A program made the position numbers and the translations under genes. From NCBI RefSeq assembly GCF_003634105.1, contig NZ_RBIQ01000008.1:496001-560000 (forward strand): a stretch of DNA of 64,000 bases. The letters are read 5' to 3'. Origin of the DNA: Maribacter vaceletii (lineage in GTDB: Bacteria; Bacteroidota; Bacteroidia; Flavobacteriales; Flavobacteriaceae). Positions 1 to 9,670 of this stretch are shown piece by piece (within the stretch, counting starts at the first letter, position 1; every line of letters begins with the position of its first letter). The notes under the pieces were generated by a model that worked only from the letters and a program-made list of their open reading frames with translations, did not search any database and was not told where the DNA came from.

Positions 1-2722
1 CTCCTTCTTTAACTACCCAAAAATCTCCTGCAAAGGCATAACCTCCACCACCAGTAACTTCACCACCAACAAAATCTGGCACCTCCGTTACTTCATTATC
101 TAAAGTTGAAAATGTTAGATCTGATTCCCATGAGAAATTATCATTAGTTATATTTTTACTACTTAAAGAAATATCAAAACCTTTGTTTCTTACATTTCCA
201 AAGTTTTCTCTAAAACTGCTAAATCCTGTAGAAGTTGGTACTGGTCTTTGAAAAAGTTGGTCCGATGTGTTTCTTACATAATACTCTATACTTCCTGATA
301 GCTTATAATCTAATAAAGCAAAATCTAGACCTAAGTTTATTTCTTTTGTAGTTTCCCAAAGAAGGTTATTATTTGGAATTCTACTAGGAATAGCTCCCGT
401 AAGAACTTGCCCTCCTAAAACTGCATTAGCCCCAGGAATAAATGTTGAAATAGTTTCAAAATTGTTAATAGCTTGGTTTCCTATTTCTCCATACCCAATT
501 CTTAATTTTAGATTATCAAACAGTTCTTGCTTTTCCATAAAAGGTTCGGAGCCAATTTGCCAACCTAAAGAGGCAGATGGAAATACTGCTGTCTTATTTT
601 TCTCTGAAAACTTACTGGTGCCATCTGCTCTAAAAGATGCTGTTAACAAGTACTTGTCTTTATAAGCATATGTAGCTCTTCCTAAATAGGAACGCAAAGT
701 AGGCTCAAACCTCTCTGTTTCTGTAGCGTATCTTTCTGGGTTAGCAGCTCCAAAGAAATCGGATCCATTAACATCAGACAAAAACCCTTCTGCAGTTGCT
801 TCTACTTCTCTATTGATAAATTTTTCATAGGTTACCCCTCCTAGTACTTTAAAATTATGATTACCTACTTCTTTTTCATAAGAAAGAAGGTACTCTGCAA
901 TACCATAAGAATTATCATTATTTCTTACCAACCCTAATCCTTTAGCACCAATACCAGCTTGGGTCCATCTATTCTCATAAGAATCAAATTTAGTACCGCT
1001 TATTCTACCACCAAGATTAAGGTTCATTTTAAACCCATCAAATATCTCATATTCAATTTTAGCATTACCTATAATTTCATTCCTCTCTCTATTTTGGTCA
1101 AAACCTTGCATTATTGCTTCTGGGTTTTCTACCTGAATAAAAGGGTTTAATTTATACCTTCCTTGGGCATCTAATTGCGCATCTAAAGTTGGATCAAATA
1201 ATAAAGCTGCAGCTACAGAACCAGATATGCTATTGGTTCCTAAAGGCATTAAATCTGTAAGTGTTCTATTGGCATTTAAATTAAAGTTAATTTTTAATTT
1301 ATCTGTAGGCGTTACATTTACATTTATTCGAGCGTTGTATCTATTTTCTCCTGTGTTTCTAAGCACCCCTTTTGCATCATAATAATTTAAAGACGCATAA
1401 TAGGTTGCTTTTTCGTTACCACCTGAAAGAGAAAGTTGGTGATTTTGCATTACACCACCTCTTAAAATTTGATCTTGCCAATTAAAGCCATTACCAATTG
1501 ATGCTATTTGCTCATCGGTATATAATGGAGTGTAAGCTGGGTCTGTAGCATTTGCTGGATCCGACTCAAAGTCTAATGCGTTTAGAGTTTCCATATATTG
1601 CTCCCCATTAAGCATATCTATCCGTTTTGCTGCGTTTTGAATACCAACATAGGTATTATAGGAAACTTTAAGGCCGCTTCTGCTACCCTGTTTTGTTGTA
1701 ATTAAAACTACCCCGTTAGCTGCTCTAGAACCATAAATTGCAGATGCAGATGCATCTTTTAGTATTTGAATAGATTCTATATCATCTGGGCTTAAAGCAT
1801 CTACATTACCGTTTGGCAACCCATCTACAACTACTAGAACACCGTTACCGCCATTTACTGAGTTTAGTCCACGAACTTTAATTTCTACCGCTCCGCCTGG
1901 TGCACTACTAGATTGACTAATTTGAACTCCTGAGGCTTTTCCTTGTAAAAGCTGAAAAGCATTAGTATTAGCTCCTTTTGCAAAGTCTTTAGCGGTAACC
2001 TGTACAACAGAACCCGTAACGTCTTTTACTCTTTGAGAACCATACCCTACAACTACAACTTCGTCTAATGCTGCTGCATCTTCTGCCATTGCAACCTTAA
2101 TTGTTGTTTGGTTTGCAACTACAACTTCTTGGGTAACATACCCAATATAAGAAATTACAAGGGTTGGTTTTTCTCTGGAAGGTGTTATAGAAAAGTTTCC
2201 ATCAAAATCGGCCTGTGTACCATTACTTGTTCCCTTTTCAAGAATATTTGCTCCAGGTAGTGGAATACCATCTGCATCTACAATTACTCCCGAAATACTG
2301 GCCTGAATATTGGAAGTAACATTTTCTACAGCATTTGTAGTAGCAATAGGTAAGTTATTTTTTTCTGTTAAATAAATACGTTTCCTTATAATATTATACT
2401 TTGTTTTTGTTGTACTAAACACTTGATTTAAAATAGTATTTATAGGTTCCTTATTGGCTGCTATAGATATGGTCCTATTTAAATCTATATCTGCTAATTT
2501 ATATACGAAACGAAATTTAGTGCTGCTTTCTACTTCATCTAAAAATTGACTTACAGATACATCATTTAAATTAAGTGTAACTTTTGTCTCTTGTGAGTAG
2601 GTGTCATTTGCTTGCAGTGCAATGAATGATACAAAAAATAATAGGAGACTAAGTTTCATTTTAAGATCAAATTTTAATAACGGATAAAACCGCCCTTTTG
2701 GTTTAGAAGGTTGTTTTTTCAT
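1..2722 (-). CDS. SusC/RagA-type TonB-dependent outer-membrane receptor with STN domain, 3' end missing
   Basis: Outer-membrane importer, probably for a glycan or other large ligand. The minus-strand frame is open from the ATG at 2720-2722 to the window edge (about 907 codons); the C-terminus is cut off, the last readable residues being GDFWVVKEG, typical of the late barrel of SusC proteins. Reading in: a signal peptide ending near NDTYSQ, an STN (secretin/TonB short N-terminal) domain starting TKVTLNLNDVS, a carboxypeptidase-D-like regulatory domain (VIVDADGIPLPGANI), the EVVVVGYG motif and a plug with ILKDASASAIYGSRAANG. The STN domain plus the upstream sigma and FecR genes indicate a trans-envelope signalling receptor that controls its own expression when ligand binds. 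A SusD partner would be expected beyond the left edge. The substrate cannot be told from this sequence. Confidence 0.93.
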   Translation of the reverse strand, partial: MKKQPSKPKGRFYPLLKFDLKMKLSLLLFFVSFIALQANDTYSQETKVTLNLNDVSVSQFLDEVESSTKFRFVYKLADIDLNRTISIAANKEPINTILNQVFSTTKTKYNIIRKRIYLTEKNNLPIATTNAVENVTSNIQASISGVIVDADGIPLPGANILEKGTSNGTQADFDGNFSITPSREKPTLVISYIGYVTQEVVVANQTTIKVAMAEDAAALDEVVVVGYGSQRVKDVTGSVVQVTAKDFAKGANTNAFQLLQGKASGVQISQSSSAPGGAVEIKVRGLNSVNGGNGVLVVVDGLPNGNVDALSPDDIESIQILKDASASAIYGSRAANGVVLITTKQGSRSGLKVSYNTYVGIQNAAKRIDMLNGEQYMETLNALDFESDPANATDPAYTPLYTDEQIASIGNGFNWQDQILRGGVMQNHQLSLSGGNEKATYYASLNYYDAKGVLRNTGENRYNARINVNVTPTDKLKINFNLNANRTLTDLMPLGTNSISGSVAAALLFDPTLDAQLDAQGRYKLNPFIQVENPEAIMQGFDQNRERNEIIGNAKIEYEIFDGFKMNLNLGGRISGTKFDSYENRWTQAGIGAKGLGLVRNNDNSYGIAEYLLSYEKEVGNHNFKVLGGVTYEKFINREVEATAEGFLSDVNGSDFFGAANPERYATETERFEPTLRSYLGRATYAYKDKYLLTASFRADGTSKFSEKNKTAVFPSASLGWQIGSEPFMEKQELFDNLKLRIGYGEIGNQAINNFETISTFIPGANAVLGGQVLTGAIPSRIPNNNLLWETTKEINLGLDFALLDYKLSGSIEYYVRNTSDQLFQRPVPTSTGFSSFRENFGNVRNKGFDISLSSKNITNDNFSWESDLTFSTLDNEVTEVPDFVGGEVTGGGGYAFAGDFWVVKEG

Positions 2723-2878
2723 ACTTTTGTAATGTTAAAAATTGTGGTTATTCTTTTTTGAGTTTAATCACATCATAACCGATCGGGAAATGTTGCACCA
2801 TTTTCCGATTTTTTATTATGATATGTTTTTGTGTTAGTTACGTTACTTTACATAGGCAGTTAATTTATTTTAAGTTAA

Positions 2879-4003
2879 TTAATTAAGTATTATAATATTC
2901 CCATCTATTTCATAATCTAAATGATAGGTTATTTTTAATTCATCTAAAACTTCTTTAATAGGCGGCTTACTTCCAAAGCTTGCATTAAATTTTTCATTAG
3001 ACAGGCTTTTATTTTTATTTATAATCTTAACATCATATTGCCTTTCCAATTTTTTAAGAATATTATCAAAAATCATATTTCTAAAAACAAGTTCCCCTTT
3101 CATCCAAGAAGTGTAAATATCTGTAATAACTGCATTGCTTTTTATATCTTTATTTTGCTTACTAAAACTTGCCTTGTAACCAGGAACTAAGCGTTTATCT
3201 ATTTCTCCTTCTTTAGTTTCATTAGTATAAAGACCAACAGAACCTTCTACCAAAACAACTTCGGTTACATTATCTTCTGGATACGCATTTACATTAAATA
3301 CGGTTCCAAAAACTTTAACATTAAGATTATCTGCATTTACTATAAAAGGATGTTTTTTATCTTCGCTAACATCTAAAAGTGCCTCTCCTGTTACATAGAC
3401 TAAGCGTTCTTTACCTTTTATAAATTTTACTGGGTATTTTAAAGAGGAACCCGCATTTAAATACACTTTTGTGCCATCAGACAACAACAACTCAAAAGTT
3501 CTGCCATAAGGAATAGTCAAGGTATTATATACTAATTTTTCTGTTTTAGTTTCTACATCAGAATATACTAGTTGGTTTTTATTTTGCCTGCCAACTACAC
3601 TCCCTGAAGCATTAAAAAGAGGCGTGTTATTTTCTTCGTCTAAAACTTTTATAGTGCCATCTTCTAATTCTAAAGTAATAACATCTTTAGGAGATAACTC
3701 TACACTATCACTTTTTTGAGTGGCATATTTACTACCAAAAAACAGTATACCTAATACTATTATTGCTACGGAGGCTACTTTCCATAATTTTGTGGTTGAT
3801 CTTGATGACCCATCTATATTTTTATTAATATCTGACCAAATAGTTTCTTTTAAATTATTTTTTGATTCTTCATCTTTAAAATTATTTTCATTTTTATGTA
3901 TCCTATATTCTTCTTCAAAATTTTCTAAAGCTATCTCTTCTTGCTCTGTTAATGAGCCATTTATAGACTTCTCTAAAAGCTTTCTAAATTCTTTTTCTTT
4001 CAT
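2879..4003 (-). CDS. FecR-type anti-sigma factor
   Basis: Single-pass inner-membrane anti-sigma factor of 374 aa. An acidic cytoplasmic N-terminus (about residues 1-65) is followed by one membrane helix (about 68-88, VASVAIIVLGILFFG), the FecR domain (TIPYGRTFELLLSDGTKVYL, then GEALLDVSEDKKHPFIV and FGTVFNVNAY) and a C-terminal domain ending LDYEIDGNIIILN, the DUF4974 arrangement of Bacteroidota. It lies 162 bp after the ECF sigma gene and 156 bp before the SusC gene on the same strand, the standard sigma-FecR-SusC order. By analogy with FecIRA it would hold or activate the sigma factor in response to the STN domain of the receptor. Confidence 0.95.
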   Translation of the reverse strand: MKEKEFRKLLEKSINGSLTEQEEIALENFEEEYRIHKNENNFKDEESKNNLKETIWSDINKNIDGSSRSTTKLWKVASVAIIVLGILFFGSKYATQKSDSVELSPKDVITLELEDGTIKVLDEENNTPLFNASGSVVGRQNKNQLVYSDVETKTEKLVYNTLTIPYGRTFELLLSDGTKVYLNAGSSLKYPVKFIKGKERLVYVTGEALLDVSEDKKHPFIVNADNLNVKVFGTVFNVNAYPEDNVTEVVLVEGSVGLYTNETKEGEIDKRLVPGYKASFSKQNKDIKSNAVITDIYTSWMKGELVFRNMIFDNILKKLERQYDVKIINKNKSLSNEKFNASFGSKPPIKEVLDELKITYHLDYEIDGNIIILN

Positions 4004-4165
4004 AATAATAAGTATACATTAGTAAGACTCTTTTAGGGGGTCTTTTTCCCACAAAAAAATTGTATTTAACATTTTTTTAACATTTAATAAATTTGTAAAA
4101 TAAATTAATATGTCATAAAAAATAACACATATAGTTGTTGAATTGAAAAATAATGTAGAGTGATT

Positions 4166-4732
4166 TTACGAAAAAATAAAAATCAAAAGGATAGTTATAT
4201 TACTTCTTATGGATTTTACAGCAACTGAAATTTGATTTTCAACAGATTTTTTAGAAATACCAAGTTCCATCGCAATTTCTTCATTAGAATAGTGTTTAAA
4301 TCTACTTAACTCAAAAATTTGCTTACAGCGTTTTGGTAAACTATTCATAGCTTGTTTAATAGTACTTAAAGTCTCTTCTAAATCGTGCTGCTTTTTAGAA
4401 GCCGACTCTGAAATTATATATGATTTTTCAATAAAATCTAAACGCACAGAAGAAAACTTCTTATCCCTGAGGTATTTGTAACAATTGTTTCTTACTGATG
4501 TATGAATATAAGCTTCAAAATTTCGTATTTCTATAGCCTCTCTTTTTTGCCATAATTTTATCCAAATTTCTTGAACAATATCTTTAGCTATAGTTTCATT
4601 TTCTACAATAGAAATAGCTTTAACATACATAACCTCCCAATACAGCTCATAAAGCTTACGAAAAGCTCTTTTATTGCTTTTTCTAAACTCTAGTACTAAT
4701 AAATTGCTAGATAGGTTGGTTTTTGTTGGCAT
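4166..4732 (-). CDS. ECF RNA polymerase sigma-70 factor (FecI-like, Bacteroidota family)
   Basis: 188-aa sigma factor with only regions 2 and 4. Region 2 is seen in FRKLYELYWEVMYVKAISIV and IAKDIVQEIWIKLWQKR, region 4 in LPKRCKQIFELSRF and YSNEEIAMELGISKKSVENQ. It is first in a minus-strand unit with fecR and the susC-like gene, so it most likely transcribes that receptor operon. The tail (ITILLIFIFS) is unusually hydrophobic for a cytoplasmic sigma factor. It is clearly different from the two ECF sigma genes near 48-49.7 kb. Confidence 0.95.
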   Translation of the reverse strand: MPTKTNLSSNLLVLEFRKSNKRAFRKLYELYWEVMYVKAISIVENETIAKDIVQEIWIKLWQKREAIEIRNFEAYIHTSVRNNCYKYLRDKKFSSVRLDFIEKSYIISESASKKQHDLEETLSTIKQAMNSLPKRCKQIFELSRFKHYSNEEIAMELGISKKSVENQISVAVKSIRSNITILLIFIFS

Positions 4733-4913
4733 TCAGGTATTTGGTTTCGGTAGAATAAAACTACACTAAAATTATTAAATATTCAAAAATATGTTAATTA
4801 ACAAAGGATAAATATAAATTTTAAAACGAAATAGTAACAAATAAACAATAAACAAAACTTTTTTTCCAAAAAAGAAAGTACTAATCTGTTTTTTTTCTAC
4901 ACTCCTCATACTT

Positions 4914-4921
4914 TATCTTTA
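4914..4921 (+). promoter_or_regulatory. Possible -7 element for the D-2-hydroxyacid dehydrogenase gene
   Basis: TATCTTTA is close to the Bacteroidota -7 consensus TAnnTTTG and ends 16 bp before the ATG at 4938, in the divergent gap between this gene and the sigma gene. The predicted leader is very short. A -33 element is not obvious in the T-rich upstream sequence. Confidence 0.35.
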
Positions 4922-4937
4922 TACACAAATAAAATAT

Positions 4938-5903
4938 ATGGAAATTGTAGTTTTAGATGGATATACACTTAACCCTGGTGATTTAAGTTGGGATAGCATG
5001 AAAAAATTAGGGAATGTAACGGTTCATGGTCGTACTCCTACAGACCCAGAAACTGTTTTAAAAACTATTGGTAATGCCTCTATAATTTTCACTAATAAAA
5101 CCCCTATACCAAAAGAGGTTATTGATAATGCTCCCAGTCTAAAATATATTGGTGTTTTAGCTACTGGTTATAATGTAGTAGATATTACTGCTGCAATAAA
5201 CAAAGGTATTACTGTTACTAATGTACCTGCATATAGCACTACTTCTGTAGCACAAATGACAATGGCTTTATTATTAGAAATGTGCCATAATACTGGTTTA
5301 CATTCTAACGCTGTACATGATGGAGAATGGACAAAAAATGGAAACTTTAGTTTTTGGAAAACTCCTTTGATTGAACTTGCTGGAAAGACTTTTGGCATCA
5401 TTGGTTTTGGTGCTATTGGGCAAGCTACTGCAAAATTAGCACAAGCTTTTGGCATGCAAATTATTACCTATAGTAGAACAAAAAAACCAGTATTAGAAAC
5501 TGCTAATTGTAAATTTGTCTCTTTAGATGTTTTATTAGAAGAGTCAGATTTTATAAGTCTTCACTGCCCTTTGCTTCCAGAAACAGAAGGCATTATTAAT
5601 ACCAAAAACATTTCTAAAATGAAAGATGGTGTTAAGATTATTAATACTTCTCGCGGACAACTAGTAAATGAAGAAGATTTAAAAATTGCATTGCAAAATG
5701 GTAATGTTTCTGGTGCTGCATTAGATGTTATTTCGGAAGAACCAATGCTTAGTACAAATCCTCTTTTAGAAGTTAAAAATTGTATAATTACACCACATAT
5801 AGCATGGGCTCCTAAAGAATCTAGAGCGCGTTTATTACAAACTGCTACACATAATTTAGAAGCCTATTTAAATAACAAACCTATAAATGTGATTAAAGGT
5901 TAA
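4938..5903 (+). CDS. D-2-hydroxyacid dehydrogenase (glycerate dehydrogenase/hydroxypyruvate reductase-like)
   Basis: NAD(P)H-dependent cytosolic oxidoreductase of 321 aa that interconverts 2-oxoacids and D-2-hydroxyacids. The Rossmann motif GIIGFGAIG lies around residues 153-161. The catalytic residues are all present with the usual spacing: Arg239 (NTSRG), Glu268 (SEEP) and His287 (TPHIAWA). The sequence resembles the hydroxypyruvate reductase branch, but substrate cannot be assigned from motifs alone. It is monocistronic, divergent from the sigma gene and convergent with the polyamine operon, whose last stop lies 10 bp away; no clear terminator separates them. Confidence 0.93.
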   Translation: MEIVVLDGYTLNPGDLSWDSMKKLGNVTVHGRTPTDPETVLKTIGNASIIFTNKTPIPKEVIDNAPSLKYIGVLATGYNVVDITAAINKGITVTNVPAYSTTSVAQMTMALLLEMCHNTGLHSNAVHDGEWTKNGNFSFWKTPLIELAGKTFGIIGFGAIGQATAKLAQAFGMQIITYSRTKKPVLETANCKFVSLDVLLEESDFISLHCPLLPETEGIINTKNISKMKDGVKIINTSRGQLVNEEDLKIALQNGNVSGAALDVISEEPMLSTNPLLEVKNCIITPHIAWAPKESRARLLQTATHNLEAYLNNKPINVIKG

Positions 5904-5913
5904 GTTTTACATA

Positions 5914-7440
5914 CTATTTTTTACGTAATTCAAAAATATCTTTTCTACGGTCTTTTAAGTTACGAACTGCGCCAAATTGATTTAATTCTCTAAGTAAATC
6001 TATATCTACATCTGCAATTAAAATCATTTCGGTATTCGGGGTAGCTTCTGCTTTAATACCATTGGTAGGAAAAGAAAAATCGCAAGGTGTAAATACCATA
6101 GATTGCGCAAACTGTATATCCATATTCTGCACATTAGGCAAGTTACCAACGCTACCAGCAATTGCTACATAACACTCATTTTCTATAGCTCTAGCACGTG
6201 CGCAATTTCGCACTCTTGAATAGCCATTTTGGGTATCGGTTAAAAAAGGAACAAACAAAATATCCATACCTTCATCTGCCAGCAATCTACTTAGTTCTGG
6301 AAATTCCGAATCGTAACAAATAAGCACTCCTATTTTACCACAATCGGTATCCAAAGCTTTTAATTGCGTACCTCCTTGCATTCCCCATACTTTAGCTTCG
6401 TCTGGGGTTACATGCAATTTCTCATACCGCTCCATACTACCATCTCTTCTACATAAATACCCAACATTATACAATCTGCCATCTATAACCTGCGGCATAC
6501 TTCCTGTTATAATATTTATGTTATACGAAATAGAAAACTCCGAAAATTTTTGCACAATAGCATCAGTATGTTTTGCTAATTCTCTAATAGCATCTGGTGT
6601 AGACAAATGGTTATCTTTTGCCATTAAAGGAGCATTAAAAAACTCTGGGAAAAGTGCAAAATCTGAACGATAACCAGAAACTGCATCTATAAAATATTCT
6701 GCCTGTTCTAGTAAAGCTTCTAAATTTTTGTACGGACGCATTTGCCACTGAATTAACCCAAGGCGAATAACTTTCTTCTTTGTTTCTGCTTTTTTTGATG
6801 GCTTTTGATAGTAAATATTATCCCACTCCATAAGAATAGCAAAATCTTTAGATGCTTTATCGCCTTCTAAATAACCACGCATTACTTTTGCAGGATGAAA
6901 ATCATTACTGATTTGAAAATTTAATACAGGATCTGCAATTTCTTTTCTTTTAACTTTAGCTATATATTCTTTAGCCGTTAATTCTCCAGAATGTTTATGA
7001 AAATTTGGCATTCTACCACCAAAAACAATACTTTTAAGGTTTAGTTTTTCGCATAATTCTTTACGATAATCATATAATCTACGTCCTAAACGAAGCCCTC
7101 TGAATTGAGGTTTTATAAAAACCTCAATTCCATATAGTATATCTCCCTCATTATCATGTGTGTTAAAAGAATAGTTTCCTGTAATTTGCTCATAGGTATG
7201 TTCCTCATTAAACCTATCATAGTCTACTATAATAGATAAAGCAACACCTGCCAATTGACCGTTAATTTTTATAACAACCTGCCCTTCTGGAAACTTAGTT
7301 ATTAAAGACTCTATATGTTCTTCTTTCCAATATGCACCAGGCATACTAGAATACACAGAAATCATTGCACTTTTAAGCTCCTGATAATCATTTAAATCTA
7401 GGAACTTAAGCTCTATATTAGTTATATCTTCTATTTTCAT
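5914..7440 (-). CDS. GNAT acetyltransferase-nitrilase fusion protein
   Basis: 508-aa cytosolic protein with two enzymes in one chain. Residues about 1-215 are a GNAT domain, with the acetyl-CoA loop seen in KPQFRGLRLGRRLYDYR. Residues about 225-500 are a carbon-nitrogen hydrolase with the Glu-Lys-Cys triad intact: Glu266 (LFPEFF), Lys341 (YEKLHVTP) and Cys375 (LICYDSEFPE). From memory this matches nitrilase-superfamily branch 12, which carries an N-terminal RimI-like domain. It is the last gene of the polyamine operon and its ATG overlaps the previous stop by 4 bp. Inference: it may acetylate or deamidate a polyamine or a polyamine-derived amide. The true substrate is unknown. Confidence 0.9.
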   Translation of the reverse strand: MKIEDITNIELKFLDLNDYQELKSAMISVYSSMPGAYWKEEHIESLITKFPEGQVVIKINGQLAGVALSIIVDYDRFNEEHTYEQITGNYSFNTHDNEGDILYGIEVFIKPQFRGLRLGRRLYDYRKELCEKLNLKSIVFGGRMPNFHKHSGELTAKEYIAKVKRKEIADPVLNFQISNDFHPAKVMRGYLEGDKASKDFAILMEWDNIYYQKPSKKAETKKKVIRLGLIQWQMRPYKNLEALLEQAEYFIDAVSGYRSDFALFPEFFNAPLMAKDNHLSTPDAIRELAKHTDAIVQKFSEFSISYNINIITGSMPQVIDGRLYNVGYLCRRDGSMERYEKLHVTPDEAKVWGMQGGTQLKALDTDCGKIGVLICYDSEFPELSRLLADEGMDILFVPFLTDTQNGYSRVRNCARARAIENECYVAIAGSVGNLPNVQNMDIQFAQSMVFTPCDFSFPTNGIKAEATPNTEMILIADVDIDLLRELNQFGAVRNLKDRRKDIFELRKK

Positions 7441-7733
7441 GATAGGTCTGGTTCTGGAACTGCAGCAGGATCGTCGTCATCAAAATCTTCGTAATCTTCC
7501 TCATCATAATTCTCCATAGTATACTCTAGCTTTTCACTAATTTTCACCAAATACTTAGTATCAACAGTTAAAACTTCTACCGCCTCTATACGTTCCCCAT
7601 GAGAGTTTCTAAAGGAAATAATATCGTTATCATCATACCCATCTGGGTAACGGTCTACCAAAAGCTTTAATACTTCTGGTGTTAGTTTTTTAAAGTCTAC
7701 GATAACTCGGTTTAAATGTGCGTTCTTATCCAT
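7437..7733 (-). CDS. Conserved small acidic protein of the polyamine operon
   Basis: 98 aa, no family recognised with confidence. The first two thirds look like a compact alpha/beta domain (NRVIVDFKKLTPEVLKLL, then a basic patch around the ERIEAVEVLTV strand). The tail is strongly acidic (EEDYEDFDDDD). It starts 2 bp after the synthase gene and its stop overlaps the start of the GNAT-nitrilase gene by 4 bp, so it is translated with them. An acidic protein among enzymes that handle polycationic products might be a regulatory or binding partner; that is inference only. Confidence 0.8.
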   Translation of the reverse strand: MDKNAHLNRVIVDFKKLTPEVLKLLVDRYPDGYDDNDIISFRNSHGERIEAVEVLTVDTKYLVKISEKLEYTMENYDEEDYEDFDDDDPAAVPEPDLS

Positions 7734-7735
7734 AA

Positions 7736-8710
7736 TTACATATTTAAAAGGTAAGCAAAAACAAGAGGCGCCACTATAGTAGCATCACTCTCAATTATAA
7801 ATTTTGGTGTATTAATATCTAATTTTCCCCAAGTAATTTTCTCATTAGGTACTGCACCCGAATAAGAACCATAACTGGTTGTACTATCACTAATTTGACA
7901 AAAATAGCTCCAGAAAGGTGTGTCTGTACGTTCCATATCTTGGTATAACATTGGCACAACGCAAATAGGAAAATCGCCAGCAATACCACCGCCAATTTGA
8001 AAAAAACCTATCCCTTTTTCGGAATTATTAGTATACCAATCTGCTAAGAAAGTCATATATTCTATACCAGATTTCATGGTAGTTGCTTTTAATTCTCCTT
8101 TTAGAACATAAGAAGCAAAAATGTTTCCCATAGTACTATCTTCCCAACCAGGGCAAACAATTGGAAGTTTTTTTTCTGCAGCAGCATACATCCAAGAGTT
8201 TTTTATATCAATCTCATAATACTCTTCTAAAACTCCAGAAAGGAGTAATTTATACATATACTCATGTGGCAAATAGCTTTCTCCTTTAGCTTCGGCATCT
8301 TTCCAAATTTTTACAATATGTTCTTGTATTCTTCTAAAAGCTTCTTCTTCTGGTATACATGTATCTGTAACACGGTTTAGTCCTTTCTCTAATAAATTCC
8401 ACTCATCTTGTGGCGTTAAATCTCTATAGTTAGGTACGCGCTTGTAATGCGAGTGTGCCACTAAGTTCATTATATCTTCTTCTAAATTGGCACCTGTACA
8501 AGAAATAATATGCACCTTATCTTGGCGAATAACTTCTGCAAATATTTTTCCTAATTCTGCAGTAGACATTGCACCTGCTAAGGAAACTAACATTTTAGAG
8601 CCTTTTTCTAATTGCTCTTCATATCCTTTTGCAGCGTCTACTAAAGCTGCTGCATTAAAATGTAAATAGTAATTTTCTATAAAATTAGATATAGCGCCTT
8701 TAGTCTTCAT
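7736..8710 (-). CDS. Deoxyhypusine synthase-like protein (probable homospermidine synthase or related aminobutyl transferase)
   Basis: 324-aa NAD-dependent enzyme of the DHS family. The catalytic-lysine motif is intact: SGAVPNEKITWGKL with Lys296, equivalent to the active-site lysine of eukaryotic DHS. NAD-binding stretches such as SCTGANLEEDIMN and GGGIAGDFPICVVPM are also present. Bacteria lack eIF5A, so family knowledge suggests transfer of an aminobutyl group to a small amine, for example making homospermidine from putrescine or spermidine. The operon, which makes putrescine by way of agmatine, fits this. The ATG overlaps the end of the agmatinase gene by 11 bp. The exact product is not decidable here. 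Confidence 0.88.
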   Translation of the reverse strand: MKTKGAISNFIENYYLHFNAAALVDAAKGYEEQLEKGSKMLVSLAGAMSTAELGKIFAEVIRQDKVHIISCTGANLEEDIMNLVAHSHYKRVPNYRDLTPQDEWNLLEKGLNRVTDTCIPEEEAFRRIQEHIVKIWKDAEAKGESYLPHEYMYKLLLSGVLEEYYEIDIKNSWMYAAAEKKLPIVCPGWEDSTMGNIFASYVLKGELKATTMKSGIEYMTFLADWYTNNSEKGIGFFQIGGGIAGDFPICVVPMLYQDMERTDTPFWSYFCQISDSTTSYGSYSGAVPNEKITWGKLDINTPKFIIESDATIVAPLVFAYLLNM

Positions 8711-9641
8711 TGTCTGTAAATTTTAAAATTGTGTTTACTTCTTTTCTGTCTGTATTGTATGTATTATCATAATCCTCATCAGCATCTTGTCCCATGAATT
8801 TATAGCTAAGCATTTTATAATATAGTTTTGCCGCTAAGAAATCTGAAGATTTGTCTACTACATTTGGGCATAGTTCTACAATATCAAAACCAACTACATT
8901 TTTTTCTTCAAATACTTGTTTTAAAAATTCTAAAGTTTCATACCATAACAGTCCGCCTGGTTCTGGAGTACCAGTAGATGGCATAATAGATGGGTCTAAA
9001 GCATCTAAATCAAAAGTTATAAATACATTCTCTGTTAAAGATTCCACTACCTTATCCATCCAATACTCATCATTCATCATATCATGTGCAAAGAATGTTT
9101 TTTCTTCATCCATAAACGTTTTTTCTATAGCATCCATAGAGCGTATACCTACCTGAATAAGATTTGTATTTTGGCTTGCTTCGTGTACTGCACAGGCATG
9201 GTTATATGGTGTTCCTTCATATGATTTACGTAAATCTGCATGTGCATCTATATGCAATACAGTAAGATTATTAAAACACTCGTTAAATGCTCTAATTGTT
9301 CCTATAGAAATAGAGTGTTCACCTCCAAATAGAGTTACAAATTTGTTCCGTTTTATATATTCTTTTGTTGTTTTATGCACTGCATTTACCATAGCTTCTG
9401 GCGAGCTATTTTCTGTAATTGCATTTGCTAAATAAACTCCCTGCTCATAAACTTCTGAAGCTGTTTCTATATCGTAAAGCTCCATGTTTTCTGAGGCTTC
9501 TAAAAAAGCTTGTGGCCCTTTATCTGCGCCTTTACCCCAAGTACTTGTACCATCATAAGGTACAGGGATTAAAACTACTTTTGCTGTTTCTAGTTGTGCG
9601 AATTTATCGGCAATGCCTGCATAATTCTTTATTGTGTTCAT
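8700..9641 (-). CDS. speB: Agmatinase (agmatine ureohydrolase)
   Basis: 313-aa member of the arginase/agmatinase/formiminoglutamase family, which hydrolyses agmatine to putrescine and urea with two Mn ions. The metal-binding motifs are all visible: GGEHS, HIDAHADLR and FDLDALDPS, followed by GTPEPGG. It sits directly after the arginine decarboxylase gene (29-bp gap), which supports agmatine rather than arginine as substrate, and overlaps the DHS-like gene. The family also contains arginases, but the context makes agmatinase the best reading. Confidence 0.92.
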   Translation of the reverse strand: MNTIKNYAGIADKFAQLETAKVVLIPVPYDGTSTWGKGADKGPQAFLEASENMELYDIETASEVYEQGVYLANAITENSSPEAMVNAVHKTTKEYIKRNKFVTLFGGEHSISIGTIRAFNECFNNLTVLHIDAHADLRKSYEGTPYNHACAVHEASQNTNLIQVGIRSMDAIEKTFMDEEKTFFAHDMMNDEYWMDKVVESLTENVFITFDLDALDPSIMPSTGTPEPGGLLWYETLEFLKQVFEEKNVVGFDIVELCPNVVDKSSDFLAAKLYYKMLSYKFMGQDADEDYDNTYNTDRKEVNTILKFTDNED

Positions 9642-9670
9642 TGTATTATTTTAAGTACTATTAGTTGCTA

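Noticed and set aside
462-1150. Two plus-strand ORFs of about 65 codons within the SusC gene
   Set aside because: Antisense to a clearly recognisable SusC reading frame.
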